A stretch of 35,581 bases of DNA from assembly GCA_001970955.1 (NCBI GenBank), contig MPUH01000770.1, forward strand, positions 1 to 35,581. The letters are read 5' to 3'. The notes beneath the pieces were generated by a model. That model did no database searches. It saw only the letters and a program-made list of their open reading frames with translations, and was not told the origin of the DNA. Shown piece by piece: positions 1 to 9,039 of this stretch. Position 1 is the first letter of the stretch. Each line of letters begins with the position of its first letter. The DNA is from Stentor coeruleus (taxonomy: Eukaryota; Ciliophora; Heterotrichea; Heterotrichida; Stentoridae). The translations under genes and the position numbers were made by a program.

Positions 1-9
1 TTTTACCTG

Positions 10-210
10 TTAACTTTTACCTGTTGAACTTTCAGTCATGATTATCCTATCACTATATAAAGCTCCTGGGTATTGTAATAAAAGCTTATGAAAAGGTATG
101 TTTCGAGCTGATCCACCATTTATTATCTGCGGTAGTTCAGTTTCTGCTCTTTTATGTTCATTTCTTTTGTGTAATGATGAAGAACGTGAGAATAAATTGA
201 TTGAATCCAT
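10..210 (-). CDS. Short hypothetical protein at window edge, possibly a 5' exon
   Basis: I do not recognise this 66-residue frame. It opens with ATG in a good local context (a run of A and T just before the ATG) and ends in TAA at positions 10-12. The protein is polar and Ser/Arg/Lys-rich, with no visible domain or membrane segment. The DNA upstream of its start (211-370 on the plus strand) is strongly G-rich and C-poor, which is the pattern seen upstream of the other minus-strand genes here; this favours it over the overlapping plus-strand frame at 98-334. Because the window begins 9 bp beyond the stop, the gene could continue through an intron off the left edge: near the stop the sense strand reads a near-repeat of CAGGTAAAA, but no clean 15-nt intron can be placed. 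Confidence 0.35.
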   Translation of the reverse strand: MDSINLFSRSSSLHKRNEHKRAETELPQIINGGSARNIPFHKLLLQYPGALYSDRIIMTESSTGKS

Positions 211-789
211 TTTTTTATATAATTTTATTAAAAATTATAAGGCGGATTTTTACTTAAAAGAAAAGATTATAGATAGAAAGATTATTAAGATAATGCAAAG
301 CTTGGGCTGGGGGAAGAAGTTTAAGGGTTTTTAGTAGTTAAGAAGGGTATAAGGGAGATTTAGGTTTAAAACCATTCAAATACGCTAGTATCTTTGGGTA
401 AAGAATTCAACAGTTACTTCTGCTGTTTAATATTCTTAAGCCAAATTTTTATTTTCGAAATCTAAATCATCAATCCACATAACTACAACTAATCCCTATT
501 ATCATAAAACTATAAACCCTCTAAAAGTTCCTAAACAATCAAAATCAACAAAAACTCATATCAAACCCAAAAAAATCAAAATTTTATCCAAATATCTCCA
601 AATTCTCATAAAAAAAGAAAAAGATATAAACAGTATTTCTCAAACAAAATTTAAAAAATATTTTCATCTCCAGAATATAAATCCTCCCTCTAAACTCTCT
701 AAATACTCTAACTTCACTTAGAACATGTACAATGAATCACTTGAATTTAAAAAACAAATATTATACCGAGAGCTTTCTTGGCTATAAAT
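211..789. promoter_or_regulatory. Divergent intergenic region before calpain gene
   Basis: No convincing gene. The left part (to about 370) is G-rich and C-poor on the plus strand, and the right part (about 480-780) is C-rich and almost without G. This is the divergent-promoter skew described in the findings. An ATG at 732-734 precedes the calpain start but is out of frame with it. The plus-strand frame 98-334 lies in this area and is judged a shadow of the minus-strand frame. Confidence 0.5.
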
Positions 790-2619
790 ATGTCCTGGTG
801 GAACAACGCTGACGATGAAAGTGAAGCCTCATCATCAAGTTCACAAGAAGTACTGTTTAAAGATAAAGATGAGCTTGCCAAAAAGGGTCATCAACTATAC
901 TGTGAAGTGATGAACAAGACTTCAAACAAAGACCAAAAAGACGAGATAAGGAAGACCCATGAGAATTCTGGAACCAAATTCACTGACCCTCAGTTCCCTG
1001 CAAATTCCAACAGTTTAGCTAAGGACTGGAAGGAAATGGAGTACTCAATGCAAAAAGAATGGAAGACTTTTTCATTCAAAAGGATTGATGAAATCTTCCC
1101 TCAGCCAATCAAAGTTTTTAATGACATCAGTCCAAATGATATCCTTCAAGGAAAACTTGGTGATTGTTATTTCTTATCCACATTATCGGCTATAGCTGAA
1201 TTTCCTAAAAGAATCGAGAAGTGTTTTGATACTCAAGAATATCAGCCATCTGGTTGTTATACAGTGAATATTTATGATATGGGTGTTGAGACTGATTATA
1301 TTGTTGATGATTATTTCCCTTGTAATAAAGATGGGACTATAGCATTTTCAGGTCCTAAAGTTGAAAGTGGGATAACAGAAATGTGGGTACTTTTACTTGA
1401 AAAAGGCTGGGCAAAGAGGTTTGGTAGTTATTGGGCTATTGATGCTGGGCTTACTGAAGATTCATTAAGAGACTTGACTGGTGCCCCATGTGAAACTGTT
1501 GAAATTGAAGATGAAAAATTATGGGAAAAAGTTCATACGGCTAATGCTAAGGATTATATTATGACAGCAGGAAGTACAGGAGATGATGGTTGTGGGGATT
1601 TAGTTTCAGAAGTTGGGCTTATAACTTTACATGCTTATGCTATCATCAATGCCCAAGAAGTTAAAACAAAACGTGGTGTAGAAAGACTTTTGAATATCAG
1701 AAATCCATGGGGTGGTACTGAATGGACTGGTGACTGGTCTGATTCCTCATCTTTATGGACCCCAGAAATCAAAAAAAAGCTTGGTTGGGAAGACAAAGAT
1801 GACGGAAGTTTCTGGATGAGTTTCGAAGATTTCAAGCATTATTTTTCGGGTGTAACAATCTGTAGAGTTCATGATGATTACAATTACCAAGCTATGCATA
1901 AAAATCAAAAACAAGGAGATTTTTCAGTATTCAAAGTAAATTTAGCTAAAGGTGGGGATACTTATTTTATGGTCACACATGCTGATTCTAGACGTTTTGG
2001 TGGTGATGATAATTATGAGTATTCACCTTTAAGAATTGTTGTAGCTAAAGTTGTGGGTAATGAACTTGAAAGAGTTGCGGGTATTGCTAGTGCTTTCCAA
2101 AGAGATACTTGGATTCAATGTAATCTACCTGCTGGAGACTATTTAGTTTATGTTGAAATTGCTTGGGTTACAGACCAAACTGATCAATATGGATTTTCTG
2201 TATACTCAAGTTCTGCTATAACTTTATCTGATGCTACTTTTAAAGAAAGCACGTTTTTAGAAAGAGTTTATAATGTGAAACTAGCCCAAAAAATGGGTAC
2301 AAAAAGACCAATTGCTGCTGGGATGGACTTTTATGAAGTGTTACTTGATGGGGAAAACCCAGAAACTGGGAAGTTCTTTGAAGGGATTTACTTTGACACG
2401 ATTGTAAATTCGACTAAAGACTCAGTGTTAGAAATTGAAGTTCTACATAAATCGTTTGATAATGTTGAACTTTATGGACAGTTTAAAGGAAGGGATTCTT
2501 ATAAGTATGTTATCAAGCCTGGGGAAAATAAAGGAGCAGTTAAAATTAAAGTGGACTTAACAGAGTCAGTTGATGCACCAGTTAGTATAAGGAAAAATAT
2601 TAAACCAGCTAAGAATTAG
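790..2619 (+). CDS. Calpain-family cysteine protease (clan CA, C2)
   Basis: A 609-residue calpain-type intracellular thiol protease, which would cleave cytosolic or cytoskeletal substrates in a regulated, limited way. The papain-like CysPc domain spans roughly residues 75-360. The oxyanion Gln120 and catalytic Cys126 sit in a Q-x(5)-C motif (LQGKLGDCYF), His281 in LHAYAI, and Asn305 in RNPWGGTEW, so the triad is complete. Two beta-sandwich-like (CBSW) segments seem to follow, roughly residues 370-490 and 490-600. There is no penta-EF-hand domain and no transmembrane segment, so this is a non-classical calpain. The N-terminus is acidic and Ser-rich. I take ATG 790 as the start; an in-frame TTG at 778 adds only four residues and is not a usual eukaryotic initiator. 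It ends in TAG. No intron was seen. Calcium dependence cannot be judged. Confidence 0.93.
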   Translation: MSWWNNADDESEASSSSSQEVLFKDKDELAKKGHQLYCEVMNKTSNKDQKDEIRKTHENSGTKFTDPQFPANSNSLAKDWKEMEYSMQKEWKTFSFKRIDEIFPQPIKVFNDISPNDILQGKLGDCYFLSTLSAIAEFPKRIEKCFDTQEYQPSGCYTVNIYDMGVETDYIVDDYFPCNKDGTIAFSGPKVESGITEMWVLLLEKGWAKRFGSYWAIDAGLTEDSLRDLTGAPCETVEIEDEKLWEKVHTANAKDYIMTAGSTGDDGCGDLVSEVGLITLHAYAIINAQEVKTKRGVERLLNIRNPWGGTEWTGDWSDSSSLWTPEIKKKLGWEDKDDGSFWMSFEDFKHYFSGVTICRVHDDYNYQAMHKNQKQGDFSVFKVNLAKGGDTYFMVTHADSRRFGGDDNYEYSPLRIVVAKVVGNELERVAGIASAFQRDTWIQCNLPAGDYLVYVEIAWVTDQTDQYGFSVYSSSAITLSDATFKESTFLERVYNVKLAQKMGTKRPIAAGMDFYEVLLDGENPETGKFFEGIYFDTIVNSTKDSVLEIEVLHKSFDNVELYGQFKGRDSYKYVIKPGENKGAVKIKVDLTESVDAPVSIRKNIKPAKN

Positions 2620-2830
2620 TTTTAGTTTAGAAATTATAGGATAAATTCAATTTTTTAATTTGGTTTAAAGAATAATTTTATGATAAAGTTTTTGGATAAT
2701 CATAACACCTCTTTCCCAATATAAAATCATAATCAAAAGTTTTAATTCATATAAAATTATCAAACTCTATAAATCATATTATCTTTAAAAAACCCAAAGT
2801 TGTATTAAAATGTTTATTATGGTTAAAAAG

Positions 2831-3490
2831 CTAAAATTTTTTGTTTTTTGGTGTACTGACTCTATAAGCCATGGGTTGTTGTTCAGGTTTCGGGCTTGAT
2901 GAGGTGTATTTAGTTTTTTTAGTTTTCATTTTAGTAACCATAGACTCCAATTGACTATACTTCTTATCCAAATCAGCTTTACAGTTTTCTTGGACCTTAA
3001 ATTTTTCTAATAAATCATAATATTTCGGTAGTCTTTCTTCCAATTGCACTAATGTATGTTCTTGCATTTTGATCTTAGTCTTTAATTCCTTCATTTTTCC
3101 TTTCTGTTTCTCTATAGTTTTCTCCAAATGGTGAATTTTTTCATTTTTCGCCGTGATTTCTAAGGACTTAGTGTGTAGTTGGCTATGCAAATATCCTACA
3201 GACTGCTTTAAATAATCGATTTCAACTGAGATTATTTTAAGATTCTTGTCGTTAAGCTCAACTTTTAAAGTTTCTAGATTGGCTTCAGGAGTTTGAATAT
3301 ATTTTTCTCTGTAATCGCCAAGCTCTTCTTGATTTTTGCCGATTTTTGACATTATTTGTTTGGAGCTATAGATTAATGAGTGCTCTTCAGGCTGATTTGA
3401 ATGACTTTCTAGAGTTAAGTCGAGGGTGCTAATGTTCTGAATTACGGTAGTCTTTGACTCTGAATCGTCAAGAGATTGGATTTCAGACAT
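2831..3490 (-). CDS. Coiled-coil protein, unknown function
   Basis: A 219-residue protein, rich in Lys, Glu, Gln and Leu, with heptad-like spacing from about residue 65 to 190. It has no recognisable enzyme motif, signal peptide or membrane segment. The C-terminus is basic with a Ser/Pro patch and ends in PKNKKF. The start ATG is preceded by an AT-rich stretch, and the stop is TAG. It is divergent from the kinesin gene (about 640 bp between starts) and convergent with calpain. A cytoskeletal or basal-body scaffold role is plausible for a ciliate coiled coil but is only inference. Confidence 0.75.
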   Translation of the reverse strand: MSEIQSLDDSESKTTVIQNISTLDLTLESHSNQPEEHSLIYSSKQIMSKIGKNQEELGDYREKYIQTPEANLETLKVELNDKNLKIISVEIDYLKQSVGYLHSQLHTKSLEITAKNEKIHHLEKTIEKQKGKMKELKTKIKMQEHTLVQLEERLPKYYDLLEKFKVQENCKADLDKKYSQLESMVTKMKTKKTKYTSSSPKPEQQPMAYRVSTPKNKKF

Positions 3491-4131
3491 TTAATAAGAA
3501 ATAAGAATTTAACTTAGGGAATTATATAAAGAATATAGGAATTATATGATAAATTATGGAATATAAGGATAAATATAGAATTTAGGAAAGGATTGTAAGA
3601 GGAAGTTTTTAGGAAAATAATTTTAGATATATGAATATTTTAGATATAATTATATTTATAAGGTAGAGTTAAATTATAGCTGAAGCGAATCATTCTAAAG
3701 TCTATTCGTTTTTTAACATTCTCAAGTTATTTATAATTATCTTATTATAAAATATTCTATAAAAAACATATAAAATTAATAGCATCCTATCATTTATATA
3801 TTATACACAGTATATAACTTAATTTTATCATCATTATAAAATAATTATATCAAATAAAAAAAGCTATAAATTTGTCTTATCGATACAATAACCGGGATAT
3901 CCATTAAACTACAACTATCTATAAAAACTAATTCAATATTATCATATAATTAAAAACATAAAACACATANTATCCATTAAACTACAACTATCTATAAAAA
4001 CTAATTCAATATTATCATATAATTAAAAACATAAAACACATATTTTTATCAATCAAAAGTCTTATCATAGTTCCTAGTACAATAAAATCTTAGACATAAA
4101 AAATTTATTCACAAATTAAATAAAATATATT
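3491..4131. promoter_or_regulatory. Divergent intergenic region with an N-flanked duplication
   Basis: No gene seen. The left part (3491-3670) is G-rich and nearly free of C, and the right part (about 3720-4131) is C-containing and nearly free of G, as expected between two divergent genes. It contains the 72-bp duplication around N3970. A partial tRNA-like A-box string on the minus strand at 3901-3911 was considered and rejected. Confidence 0.5.
3898..4042. repeat. 72-bp duplication around a single N (probable assembly artefact)
   Basis: The 72 bp at 3898-3969 recur identically at 3971-4042, separated by one N at 3970. This is what an unmerged overlap between two contig ends looks like. The true sequence probably has one copy. 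It lies upstream of the kinesin start and affects no coding frame. Confidence 0.85.
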
Positions 4132-6381
4132 ATGGAAGAAAATTCAGAGCATTTGAAAGTTGCAATTAGAGTAAGACCTATGTTGGATATAGATAAAGTT
4201 CAGGACTCAGCAGTATTTTTAAATGATGTAATGTAAATATAGAATACAATACAGGTAAGCGATAGTACTCATATGACTACCAGCACATATGATCGAATTT
4301 TTTCAAGCGCCAGTTCACAACAAGAAGTCTTTGAATATGCACAAAGTAGTGTTGAAGGTGTTGCTAGAGGGTTTAATTGCACTATTTTAGCATATGGACA
4401 AACTGGATCTGGTAAGACTTACACTATGTTTGGTGCAGAATGGGAATCAAACAATCCTGCACCACAGATTTACTATCAAAACCGTATCCCACGTCCTGTC
4501 AAAAAAGCCCAACCTTTAAACCGTTTGAAAATCGGGATAATTCCAACCTCAATCCTCCACTTATTCGAAATTACTAAAGAAAAACCTCTGACAATTTACT
4601 GTAGTTTCTTACAAATATACAATGAAAAAATATACGACCTGCTTCAAAACCCAAACAGAGACAAGCCATTGCCAATAAGAGAAGAGCGTGATAGTGGGAT
4701 TTTTGTAGAAAATCTAGCGGAATACGTTGTAGAAAAAGCTGAAGACTGTATTTTCTTACTAAAGCAAGGAGATAGAAATCGTGTTGTCAGGCAAACAAGG
4801 TTTAATCATCATTCAAGTAGGTCACATACAATATTCCAAATCCTTATAGAAGGAGATAAAGCTAATAAGCGGGGAGCTTTAAAAAGAGCTAAAATGAATC
4901 TATGCGATTTAGCGGGGTCTGAAAAATTTGATAAAGAAGGAATAATGGTTAAAGACCATATTCAGGAAATGAATAATATAAACAAATCCTTAACAACTTT
5001 AGGAAAAGTTATAAGTGCCCTTTCAGGGAATACAGCTGGGCATATACCATATCGTGAATCTAAACTTACTAGACTTTTACAAGATTCTTTAGCTGTAAAT
5101 ACAAGGACTATTCTTATAGCGACTATCTCTCCTGCTAGTGTTTATATTGAAGAAACATTAAATACTTTAAAATTTGCTGACAGGGCTAAACAAGTTATGG
5201 TCATTGTTAAGAAAAATGAAATCTCAGCAACAAATGATCAGCTTGTGGCAAAACTCCAAAGAGAAATCCAGCATCTTAAAAGTTTATTAAGTCTTAATAA
5301 AAAAGGAGGTTTACAAGACATATCCCAACAGTTACTTGCTTTAAAAGAAGAAAATGAAAGATTGAAAAAAATTACTAAAAACCTGACAATAGAAGAAGTT
5401 GAGATTTTGAAACAGGAAAATAAAAAACTAAGACTTGAACTGCAAAGTATTAAAGAAAAAGGTGAAAATACTGATGAGAGTTTTTTTGTTACTGAAGCCC
5501 GGTCTTCTTCTTCAGTAAAAAGCGCTAAAATCCCAGATGCTAGAGAAGTACTTTCGTTAATTGACCCTGGAAGTAACATTCATTCAACACTTGAAATGTG
5601 GAAGAAAAAAGAAATGGAAGAAGCAGTTCAGAGCTTAAAAGTTAAAATAACAACAGAAGGCCGATGTCCAGTATGCACATTAAAAATCCCTTGTAAACAT
5701 TACTCAAGTTCTAAAGAATTATCCCGAGCTATTACCCCAGTGCGTAATGTTTCACTTCCACCATGTCCAAAACGTATAAACAATGAAAACCTTATTAAAG
5801 ATCTTGAAACTCACAACAATTCATTTGAAAACGCGAAAAAAATCACATTTAGAACCAGGGTTAAAAACTCATACAATGAAGAACCTGCAGCCTTAGCCGA
5901 GTTTCGTGAAGAAGAAAAACGTCGACAAAAGCTCAGAGAAACTGAATCTAAACTTGTTAAATTATCGAAAATTGAAGCTTATCGTGAAGAGAAAATCCGC
6001 AAAGAAATGCAGAAACTTGAAGAAGATAAACAAAAAGAAGAAGAAGACATTATACGTGAACAAATCAAAGAGATGAATCGTCGGAAATACCTAGAAAGCC
6101 AAAAAAAGAAACTAGAAGAGTTCCAAAAAATCAAGGACCAAGAAATGCGCGAATTAAGACAGAAAATGAAGAAAGAACAGGAAGAGCTAAAGAAAAAAGA
6201 GATGAAAAAACAGAAGGTTCTTGACGACCAAAAGAAAAAAATCGCTGAATATCAGTCAAATAAAAAAATACTTGAAGAAGTTACAATGGACCAAATTGAA
6301 GAATTAAGTAATATATAAACAGCTAAAGAAGTCCTATTAAAGCAAAAATCATCAGTAAGAAGTTCAACTGAGCTTATCTAA
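4132..6381 (+). CDS. Kinesin-like protein, N-terminal motor, two 15-nt introns
   Basis: A microtubule motor of about 739 residues. Exons are 4132-4227, 4243-6307 and 6323-6381; joining them restores the frame across in-frame stops. The short first exon supplies the motor's first beta strand (VAIRVRP). The P-loop GQTGSGKT is at about residues 84-91, switch I NHHSSRSH at 220-227, switch II DLAGSE at 254-259, and LNTLKFADRAKQV marks the end of the motor. A longer than usual insert of about 30 residues, rich in Pro, Gln and Asn, lies between the P-loop and the GIIP motif. After the motor come coiled coil (about 360-440), a Cys/His motif C507-x2-C510-x5-C516-x-H518, and a long charged Lys/Glu coiled coil (about 590-720). 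The kinesin family cannot be assigned from this alone. The frame stays open after the TAA at 6379-6381; see the next feature. Confidence 0.93.
4228..4242 (+). other. 15-nt spliceosomal intron 1 of kinesin
   Basis: GTAATGTAAATATAG, phase 0. Its in-frame TAA would stop translation. Removing it joins the VAIRVRP strand of the motor to the rest of the kinesin in frame. Confidence 0.93.
6308..6322 (+). other. 15-nt spliceosomal intron 2 of kinesin
   Basis: GTAATATATAAACAG, phase 1. It contains an in-frame TAA. Removal adds about 19 residues of charged tail before TAA 6379-6381. It matches the other five introns at every fixed position. Confidence 0.82.
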
Positions 6382-6435
6382 GTTAATAATAAGTATCTTG
6401 TAGTTACTTTAAATATTTCAATTAAGTATTTAAAT

Positions 6436-6660
6436 ATGTTAAAAGATAGAGTTTATATAGAAGAATTGGTTATAAACAATACTGAAGAAACTGAGGAAAA
6501 ACGGGAAATACAACTAGTCCTTAATTATAAACTTTTTGCCCTTTCAGGAGTCTACACAATCCCACAATCAAAGATATTTGCAAATGATATGATCTTGTGT
6601 TCATTTGTGATGACGAGTATCAAGGTGCGATTTTTTAATTCTGGTATCATTAGAGGGTGA
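6436..6660 (+). CDS. Small hypothetical frame or kinesin tail beyond an in-frame TAA
   Basis: A 74-residue frame in the same reading frame as kinesin exon 3, starting 54 bp after the kinesin TAA; the 18 codons between are also open. Its base composition between about 6480 and 6600 is balanced in G and C, like coding DNA here, and the G-rich downstream composition begins only near 6620. The protein has an acidic start and a hydrophobic centre (YKLFALSGVYTIP). I do not recognise it. It could be a separate tiny gene, the real C-terminus of the kinesin with the TAA being an error or a disabling change, or chance. No 15- or 16-nt intron that removes the TAA can be placed. Confidence 0.4.
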   Translation: MLKDRVYIEELVINNTEETEEKREIQLVLNYKLFALSGVYTIPQSKIFANDMILCSFVMTSIKVRFFNSGIIRG

Positions 6661-6846
6661 AGTTAGAAGATAATTGTGGTAAAGAAAATTGATTTTTTTT
6701 TTTGGGGATATGATTGGGGTTTTTTTGGATTTGGATAAAGTAATTTTATTTGGTTTTTTAAAAGTTTGAGATTTTTGAGATATTATTATCTCACATAAAC
6801 TACAAAACCACTTCCTAATAAATCTAAACTAATCTAAGCAAACTAC

Positions 6847-7803
6847 CTAATTAGGGAATTTCAAAGCTCTATCATGAGGTTCATTGAAGTCAATAATAGG
6901 TCCCTTAGGCACAATGCCATTAGGATTTATCCAATTATGACTAATATAATAATGCTTCTTAATATGGTCCATATTTACTGTTTCTGCAATTCCTTCCATC
7001 TGATAGATTTCTTTCACATAATTCCATATATTAGGATAATCCACCAATCTTCTAAGATTGCATTTGAAATGTCCAACATAAACACTATCAAACCTCACAA
7101 GGCATGTAAAAAGCCTAATATCCGCTGTAGTAAACCTATTCCCAACCAAATATCTGTTTTTATCTAAAATGCCTTCAACTCTATCTAAAGCTTCGAAAAG
7201 TTCAGTAACAGCTTCTTCGTAAGCAGCTTGAGTTGTGGCAAATCCTGACTTATAGACTCCATTGTTGATCTTATCGTAAATCCAAACATTTACTTCTTCA
7301 ATCTTCTCACGGAGTTCTTCAGGGTAAAAATCAGGCCCATCATAAGAATTATTGAGCATTAAAATTATCTCTGGGCTTTCGTTGTTAACTATTTTATTAG
7401 TCACTTTATCCCATAAGACTGGTACAGTTACCCAGCCTGTCATTTCAGGATTTGACTTTTGATAGATTTCATACATGTACTTACATCCATTAACAGTATC
7501 TAAAGTTGATCCTGGATTCTCTGAAAACTTCCACCCATCAGCATCATTCATAAAATGATCTACTATTGATACTGATATAGAGTTCTGAAGGCCTTTTAAT
7601 GTGCGCATTATCAGAGTACGATGGGCCCATGGGCATGCTAATGAGACATAAAGGTGGTATCGGCCATGCTCTGGTGGGAAACCTGAACTACCATCTTTAG
7701 TTATCCAGTTTCGGAACTGCGTCTCTGGTCTTACAAACTTTCCGTCCTGGCTGGATGTATCGTGGGAGTCGTCAACCCATTCACCATTAACTAGTAAACC
7801 CAT
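6847..7803 (-). CDS. Glutathionyl-hydroquinone reductase (Xi-class GST, ECM4/YqjG type)
   Basis: A 318-residue cytosolic enzyme of the Xi-class glutathione transferases, which use a catalytic Cys to reduce S-glutathionyl-hydroquinones with glutathione. The N-terminal thioredoxin-fold domain carries RYHLYVSLACPWAHRT with the catalytic Cys57, the family's signature CPWA motif. The segment upstream, with FRNWITKDG and FPPEHGRYHLY, is also typical. The all-alpha C-terminal domain starts near residue 165 and includes the usual VGNRFTTADIRLF N-capping region. Length matches the family (about 310-330). It ends in TAG and shows no intron. It is convergent with the kinesin region and tandem with the ATG13-like gene. 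Confidence 0.93.
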   Translation of the reverse strand: MGLLVNGEWVDDSHDTSSQDGKFVRPETQFRNWITKDGSSGFPPEHGRYHLYVSLACPWAHRTLIMRTLKGLQNSISVSIVDHFMNDADGWKFSENPGSTLDTVNGCKYMYEIYQKSNPEMTGWVTVPVLWDKVTNKIVNNESPEIILMLNNSYDGPDFYPEELREKIEEVNVWIYDKINNGVYKSGFATTQAAYEEAVTELFEALDRVEGILDKNRYLVGNRFTTADIRLFTCLVRFDSVYVGHFKCNLRRLVDYPNIWNYVKEIYQMEGIAETVNMDHIKKHYYISHNWINPNGIVPKGPIIDFNEPHDRALKFPN

Positions 7804-8001
7804 TTATGTCACCAATTTTAGACTGAAAATTTATTAGCTTTAAAAATTATTGATAATCCACTTATAAATCTTATATTTCTGTTAAGAATCTGAAGTTACA
7901 GTTTTAGAAACCAGCTTTGAATCTTATTATGAAAAGCTTAGATTATATTAAAAAAAGATAAAAAGTGTAAGGGTTATTAATACTAGAATCCAAATATTGT
8001 T

Positions 8002-8871
8002 TTATTTAAACAGCAAAAGTTCTCTGATTTTGTCGCAGTTCAGCATATACAGTGAAATTTTCGCTTCTTCAGGTGTATCTTCAGTCACACTTATATCAAA
8101 TTCCATATCAAAACTACTTCTACCAAAGTCTTCATTATCAAAATCTTCATCTTCAACAATCTCACTACTTATAAGTTTTATTCCAACTTCATTTTCTTCA
8201 TAAATAGTTTCATTTGTAATAGTTGTAAAAACTTTATTTCGGGACTCAACATATGAGTATCTTCTAAAATGAGGGATTTCTTGAGTTTCAATTGACCCTA
8301 CTGACAAAAGTCGTGGTCTTTCTCCAAGCAATTGAAGGTTTATTGAAGGCTGAAGAGTTTTTGTATAATAATTCACACTAACTTCTAATAAAAAACCTAA
8401 AGATTCAAGCTTATAAGGAACAGTCGGGAATATCAAAATCTCATTTTTTGAAAGAGAATTTGGCCAAGGGGTATTCAAATGACTGTCTCTTAAATAAATA
8501 GACTTAGTAAATATACAACTTGAAGGAAGGGACTTACACTTGCTTGATAATTCTCTAAAAGCAGCAACAAATTTAGAATAAATACCTTTCTGGCTTTTAT
8601 TCTGTAATTTTGATATCTGAAAGTTCCATCTTTCTAAAAGAAGTGGGTTGCAGTTCTCATTTTCCTGAAAGACTTCAACAGAAAACCCTTTACCCTTGTC
8701 TTTTTCTTCCCATATAAAATCAACCTCAGTGTGAACGTGAGAGTAAAAAGGAGTTTTAATCTCGAAAGATGTGTCGTTTGTATCAATATGCCGCATTTGC
8801 GAACCGTGCTGGTAAAATAGAAAATCAATAAATTTAGCAGTGAAAGCTTTAAGGTCTGCTTGTTTTTCCAT
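8002..8871 (-). CDS. ATG13-like HORMA-domain protein
   Basis: A 289-residue protein that resembles the HORMA domain of autophagy protein ATG13, the partner of the ATG1/ULK kinase in starting autophagosome formation. Visible family-like elements are LLLERWNFQIS near residue 80, the helix that follows (KFVAAFRELSSKCKSLPSSC, where ATG13 has its helix ending in LPAY), and a strand pair near residues 155-175 (LGFLLEVSVNY). The tail is acidic (EDEDFDNEDFGRSS) and short, whereas fungal and animal ATG13 have long disordered tails. The call rests on motif and layout, not on a computed alignment; another HORMA protein such as ATG101 is the main alternative. Stop is TAA. Confidence 0.6.
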   Translation of the reverse strand: MEKQADLKAFTAKFIDFLFYQHGSQMRHIDTNDTSFEIKTPFYSHVHTEVDFIWEEKDKGKGFSVEVFQENENCNPLLLERWNFQISKLQNKSQKGIYSKFVAAFRELSSKCKSLPSSCIFTKSIYLRDSHLNTPWPNSLSKNEILIFPTVPYKLESLGFLLEVSVNYYTKTLQPSINLQLLGERPRLLSVGSIETQEIPHFRRYSYVESRNKVFTTITNETIYEENEVGIKLISSEIVEDEDFDNEDFGRSSFDMEFDISVTEDTPEEAKISLYMLNCDKIRELLLFK

Positions 8872-9039
8872 TTTGAATTATTTTGTAAAGTCAGAATTGT
8901 TTAAGAGAAGCTCTTATAAGAAAGATAAGCAAATATTAGGGTGTTAAACCATACAACTTTAATGTATTTTATACACTTATCTTTAAAGAATATCAAGCAT
9001 AAATAATACGATTATATACTATAAAGTCATAATAGCATA

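Noticed and set aside
98..334. 78-codon plus-strand frame
   Set aside because: It overlaps the minus-strand frame at 10-210; the flanking skew and start context favour the minus strand, and its 3' half is low-complexity AT-rich sequence.
3895..3930. Minus-strand tRNA-like stretch with an A-box match (TAGTTTAATGG) followed by a T run
   Set aside because: No B box, no T arm and no closing acceptor stem; the anticodon arm pairs poorly. The string lies in the duplicated artefact region. Most likely chance.
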